A DNA stretch of 64,000 nt, from NCBI GenBank assembly GCA_963978905.1, contig OZ022257.1:52904873-52968872 (forward strand), written 5' to 3'. A program made the translations under genes and the position numbers. Shown one piece after another: positions 59,801-64,000 of this stretch; position 1 is the stretch's first letter; every line of letters starts with the position of its first letter. The notes beneath the pieces were generated by a model, which did no database searches, was not told the DNA's origin, and saw only the letters and a program-made list of their open reading frames with translations. This DNA is from Trichostrongylus colubriformis (taxonomy: Eukaryota; Nematoda; Chromadorea; Rhabditida; Trichostrongylidae).

Positions 59801-62800
59801 GCAAAAAGTCATCACCAATCAATTCCCCATTACATAACTCTATTCGGTTAAATAAATAATGAACAATTTGCACACTACTGGGCGATATGTAGTCCAACAG
59901 GTTACCTATAAAATGTCATCAATGCAATGAAATGCTAATAAAGCAGTGAAAAGAGAAAAGTTGGAAATCCCCCATCATACGTATGACAGGTGGCAATAGG
60001 GAGGTGAAGCGTCGACGCAGCAGTGAGTTGGAAGCGGCCTTAGAGCTTTGTTGTCGACCCTAGAAAGATGGCCGGTACCGAATAGCAAAGCGTATTCATT
60101 GCAATTTAGCCTCACAGTCGACGGTTCGCGACACATTTGGGTAGCAGCATACTCGAAAAGGTCTGAAAGTAGTGTGGACATCGTAGAAACATTTTGGATT
60201 CCTTGCATAGAACATCACATGCACGAAAGCTGTACTTAACTAATATGCCATAAATGGATAGTAATCAACTTTTTAGACAAATAAATCTGTTCAATGCATA
60301 CGGTTTCGAGGCAAAAAAGGTATTTCAAAGTGTGTCACCATAGTCGAGCCTGGAATAATTTATATCGATAGATTGGTAAGTAAATTCTCAGAATTCTCTT
60401 AGTTCCTTAGGAGAAAGAAGGTATGGATGATTTTTTCCACATAACTAAGAAATTATCACGTGAAGCCCTCCATAAAAGTGAATGATAGACGAGATAAACG
60501 ACTGGATCGAGCCTTATTTTAACAGCTATTTTGTGGAAAGTTTCAAGAGTTCATTTCTAGAAACTAGCTTGCACCTTCCGATTTTTGAACACGTGCACCT
60601 CACATACTATGTCTTGCAGATCTGGTTCATTCTTTTAGCTCGTTAACTAATTGTGAGATTGGACAATTTTCAGCCTAATTGCACCACTCGTATGGACTTC
60701 TGGTACGAATGTCCTTGTCCTTCTGGTTTGGTTCAGTGCGCCGATGATTCTGCGGTATGTTTGTGCTGCTCTACCTCAGTATATACATATAGTTAAACAA
60801 CAAACTTTTGGCGCTAATTATCACTTTTTGGTATGCATCACGCATTCTACTTCCATGCGTGATAGCAGTTAAATGCGACTTGACCTGCCAGGTGGTGTAC
60901 GTGTCTGTGCGATGCGCATATCATTAATGTGTTCACTTATTACTGTCAATATATCTTATAAGAAATACGGCTCTTAAACTTGGTGCTTTAGAAATTTATA
61001 CGTAGTAAAGGCGAAGAGATACAATGCAGCGCGGAATTACTTTCTGAACTTGAAGACGAAACACTTCCGTGGAAAAGCACCACTACCACCTCCACAACAA
61101 CAACAACAACCACGTCTACCACAACTCTTTCGACAACTACTACAACGATAGGTAAAACAACAATCACTGATAGTGAGTGTAGTGCTCTGAAAGGCAAGTA
61201 CCATATAAGTGTTGATACTTCAGTGGACGTCAGCGTAACTGAAACTATATCAGTCACAGGTGAGTAGTGCTTTTAGTTCAAGGTTATTTCAAACCTCCCT
61301 CATGTCATCCTATTACTGAAGCAAAGAGGATGTTGTCAATCAAATTGCATCAGATTGTAAGGAATCCTCCGGCCAGCTTTGCAATTTCACAAATTTCGTA
61401 GCCCATCAGATCAGTTCAATCGACGTGTGCTTCACGGATGCGTAGAGAGTTACACTTTCTATACAGATGCCTATGTTGGAATTTGATCCCAGAACTCGTA
61501 AATCAGAAGGACCACTGTCCCAAGATGGCCTGGACTCATACTTGATTCAGCCAATGGGCGGCTGTGGTAACTGCGTGACAGAAAAAAGCTCGTTTCTCCT
61601 GCGCCAAGACAAATGTAGTCTGTGGTTTTGTCGATGGCGGAGGCTAAAAAGTGCTTTTCTCCATGATATTCGAGCTACAGTACATTTCGGAGCGCCTGAT
61701 AGGGCGTGGCCTACGGACTTGGGTGAATGTATATCAAACTCTCTCATCCCACCACACACGCTCACTCATGCCACGCACTTTCACTCTTGCCAATCACCCA
61801 AGTACGCAGGCCACGCCCAATCAAGCGCTCTGAAATGGATTATATCGTCAGTTTCTTCACTGTCGTAGCTCTCAGCACACCCTGAACCTGAGAGCGATAA
61901 CTCACAAATGATTGTGAACTACACTTTTGGGAATGAAGAGTCAAGAGAGCATTATAGTTCTTAGTCGACTTTGAAAGCACACCTTGCAAATTTTACACGT
62001 TATTGCACCTATTAGTGGAAGTGGAGGACTTGATTTACACACCAGAGGAAAAACGAACGATGAGCTCAAGGAACGCCGAAAACGCGGTCTTCACAGTACA
62101 TCCCTCGTACGAGTACAACTGGAATCGAGACTGCTTGGCGGTATCACACGGATTCCAACCACATCACCTGTTTCGTCCTGCTAACGTTGTCTTTATAATT
62201 AAAATTTGTGTCTCATCCCAACTTGCAATGATGGTTTGCAAGCTTCCTTCACTACGTGAACGCCACGTTGGATTTCGGTTCATATAATGCCGGACGTGAT
62301 TCGGTTCTGTGGTTGCGGCGCGGTTGAGGTCGAGCGGGCCTATCGACGCGAAGGTGCCCCCTGATGCCACAAAAAGTGTGCGACTTGGACAACTGCCAAG
62401 GGTCCACCTGCCTCAAGATACCAAGTGCCTATTTTGATCGCCGCGTGGTGTGCCTTCAAGCGATTTTGCGCAATGTACTTGTCAGACATCTATCTGAAGG
62501 GATAATCAGATTCGTAAAATGTGGCAAAATGAATAATGTTTACAAAGTTAGAAAAGGTGCGCTTGAGCAAATTAACGACCTTCTGATGATGATGCAAGAA
62601 TCGATCAAAAATTTTCCTGGGCCGCGAACTTTGCGACGGCACGGCGTGCTGTGTTCACGACCAGCTAGGCAGGGTGACACGGATTGGTGCTCAAACGAAG
62701 TAGGCAACGAGAAAGGGTGGCACAGGTGGAGACACAGACACACACACAGCCACGCCCTGCCTGCCGCCGACATCGCTAAGTATGAACGCGACCTTACAAC

Positions 62801-63780
62801 ACATCTGCCTTATGCTTCACAATGTGTTGCAGACTCACATGGTAATCCCATCTCAGACGGATTGTCACCAAATGTGGACAGAACTGCTGCGCGGTCAGTG
62901 AGAACAGCTTTACATTTCTAGAACTTTGCTCTTCTAAATAAAGGTTGGCGTTTGCGTATATCAGCAAAGTGCGCCATGCATAAATAGGGAGAGATATCTG
63001 TAGAATCGGTGGCTCAGCACTTGGAGAAATAGCGTAATGAATGTTGATGGACCAAGTATACTATGTTAAAGGGGCATTTCATGCTGAAACGAAGTGAATT
63101 AAGGATACAAAAGGAGATGCTATGTGGGAATAGAGTGAAGAGAAAAAGTGAAAGAATTTGTCGAACTCGTTTCGAACGGACCCTCATACCAAAGATTTCA
63201 ATTCCTCTGCAGACAGTAGGAATATTCCGCTCAGTGGCTGTCGGCATAATGGAATTACTCGCACTTTTAACACGAGCTCATGAAATCAACCCTTCCTGCC
63301 GCTATGGCAGACCTTATCTCACACCATTACATGTGGTATCACTATCATAAGAACATGCTATCTCATGATACATGCTATCACATGATCATAATCGTGACGT
63401 GAACATTTACACAATTTTTCAGAAAAAAAGCGGCCTTCAGACTTCTTGTACTTAGCATCTGCATGGTCTGCGTACTATTTCTCCAGCTGATGTTCATCAG
63501 GATGCTTCGACACGCTCATCGGCAACACTATGAATACTATGTACGCAGTATGGGAGGAGCTGAATCGAATCCTTCAAAGGAATCAAATGCGATTGTTTCA
63601 AAAGCCGCTGAAAAGCCTACTCAAGGAATGAAGAAATCGCTTGCCGTGCACGATAAGAAGATTCGCGAACCATCAGAGGACGAAGAAATCGTAGACGTTT
63701 ACCTCTCTAACAATAAGAATGGAGCGAATAAGTCAAAACGAGAGGAGAATGTCTTTCATCTTTGCGGCTTCTCATTATAA
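56880..63780 (+). CDS. Unrecognised secreted/single-pass membrane protein with Thr-rich linker (6 exons firm, 2 tentative)
   Basis: Exons joined in frame: 56880-57014, 60674-60754, 60992-61259, 61327-61441, 61493-61617, 62016-62140. The N-terminus MLLLSMMLLMMPAVTT is a probable signal peptide. Cysteine-bearing segments follow (PNCTTRMDFWYECPCPSGL around 46-64). A threonine-rich, probably O-glycosylated mucin-like linker lies at about 102-131. A second cysteine-containing region follows: DCKESSGQLCNFTNFVAHQ, GGCGNCV and NRDC. I recognise no domain family. Tentative exon 62418-62725 (in frame, ends phase 2) leads to the final exon 63423-63780. That exon has a TM segment (FRLLVLSICMVCVLFLQLMF), a basic stop-transfer side and a charged tail, followed by AATAAA at 63830. 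Together this gives about 504 residues. The final exon could instead be a separate small gene, since its TTTTTCAG could be a trans-splice site; another AATAAA at 62937 allows an earlier end. Weak points are the GCAAAG acceptor of exon 4 and the GTCTGT donor of exon 5. Intron 1 (3.7 kb) is packed with repeats. Confidence 0.6.
57528..57561. repeat. GT-rich microsatellite
   Basis: Short run of GT/GTAT units in intron 1 of the membrane-protein gene. Confidence 0.8.
57625..58035 (+). repeat. Tandem array, 146-bp unit, about 3 copies
   Basis: The marker AGGCTAA-GTCG--AAATC starts at 57661, 57807 and 57953, exactly 146 bp apart. Each unit also has an ACACTCA-AG-T block and GATAACGCTT-like / GATTCGATAAG segments. 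The copies are about 80-85% alike by eye. It lies in intron 1 of the membrane-protein gene. Confidence 0.85.
58152..58375. repeat. Nested palindrome
   Basis: The outer arms (58154-58206 and about 58318-58373) are near-perfect inverted copies of about 55 bp, including CCATTTTCTGAAACGCTAGG. Inside the left half a second hairpin reads AGCACTCGTACAGTAGTA...TACTGTACGAGTGCT (58210-58253). Confidence 0.85.
58416..59396. mobile_element. Putative non-autonomous foldback transposon containing a tandem array
   Basis: Terminal inverted arms of about 75 bp pair GTAAACGGACAAATGTGCGG (58434-58453) with its complement near 59355-59380. The pairing continues through GTACTCACT and ACGCGTGAGCTT-type blocks. 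The interior holds the 139-bp array (58810-59143). No transposase is visible. It sits wholly in intron 1 of the membrane-protein gene. Confidence 0.6.
58810..59143 (+). repeat. Tandem array, 139-bp unit, 2.4 copies
   Basis: CAACAACG starts units at 58810, 58949 and 59088. CCCATATTAGCCCCCACGTC recurs at 58832, 58971 and 59110, exactly 139 bp apart. Each complete unit has a GCCCCCACGTCGGGGC hairpin and a GACACTTGAG...CAAGTGTC-type inverted pair. Confidence 0.9.
61682..61839. repeat. Short foldback MITE, copy 2 (intron of membrane-protein gene)
   Basis: A 158-bp element with ends CATTTCGGAGCGCCTGATAG and, inverted, CAAGCGCTCTGAAATGGA, with GGCGTGGCCTACGGACTTGG in the left arm. Same family and size as 13417-13573. 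It lies between exons 5 and 6. Confidence 0.8.
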
Positions 63781-63829
63781 ATTCTACCGTATATCATCCG
63801 CAAGCACTCTCCACTCAATTTACGGAATT

Positions 63830-63835
63830 AATAAA
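63830..63835 (+). terminator. Poly(A) signal after the last membrane-protein exon
   Basis: AATAAA 50 nt after the TAA stop at 63778-63780, followed by a T-rich and A-rich stretch. Confidence 0.65.
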
Positions 63836-64000
63836 AGTTTATAATGGAATTCACATAATATCACGTCCAGAATTACAAAACAGTGAATTTACTGCCTAGC
63901 TTACTGCAGGTTATTCTATAACAGTTTAGTCCGGCACATCAATTGGTGTACGTACATTTAAAGGAACCGGAAGGAGGTCCGAAACAAGAGAAACATACAA

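Noticed and set aside
60988..61257. Minus-strand frame rich in valine
   Set aside because: It is the antisense of the threonine-rich linker exon.
62364..62921. Longest single open frame (185 residues) as an independent gene
   Set aside because: Start context and 3' half look non-coding; part of it fits better as a tentative exon (62418-62725) of the membrane-protein gene.
1..64000. CRISPR array, bacterial operon or viral genome
   Set aside because: No regularly spaced short direct repeats with unique spacers, no bacterial gene density; splice structures and mariner/Tc1 relics indicate a nematode nuclear genome.

Overview
The window looks like nuclear DNA of a nematode, most likely a repeat-rich strongylid (hookworm-like) parasite. 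The reasons are pyrimidine-TTTTCAG splice acceptors, two genes whose start codon lies just behind an orphan 3' splice site (the layout of spliced-leader trans-splicing), mariner/Tc1 relics and many foldback MITEs, and long repeat-filled introns. No long intronless gene was found. The species cannot be named from sequence alone.

Three multi-exon protein genes can be rebuilt by hand, with exons that stay in frame. (1) On the plus strand at 10013-19610 is an eight-exon ZIP-family zinc/iron transporter of 301 residues. (2) On the minus strand at 45331-41214 is a four-exon Rho/CDC42-like protein of 209 residues. It keeps the fold signatures and a C-terminal CAAX box, but its P-loop, switch I and DTAGQ motif are destroyed, so it is a predicted pseudoGTPase. 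(3) On the plus strand from 56880 is an unrecognised secreted or single-pass membrane protein. It has a signal peptide, cysteine-rich segments and a threonine-rich mucin-like linker. Its last exon (tentative) carries a transmembrane segment and charged tail ending at 63780.

The rest is mostly mobile or repetitive DNA: a 1.37-kb palindromic element at 3965-5330; foldback MITEs near 8.4, 13.4, 20.5, 29.8, 33.6, 36.2, 40.3, 46.2, 56.5 and 61.7 kb; tRNA-derived SINEs at 0.1, 33.3 and 34.3 kb; mariner relics at 15.0-15.9, 34.7-35.4, 40.7-41.0 and 51.1-51.8 kb; a gutted Tc1-like element at 16.7-17.2 kb; and two tandem arrays (146-bp and 139-bp units) inside the first intron of gene 3. Several elements share the same terminal motif and appear to form families within this one window.

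The three genes show no functional link and do not form an operon. The most unusual items are the pseudoGTPase, the foldback whose two arms both derive from a transposase 3' end, the modular hairpin palindrome, and a 23-bp copy of an exon lying within the same gene's large first intron. Large stretches (about 21.2-29.5, 30.0-33.3 and 46.4-51.1 kb) show no gene I can support.
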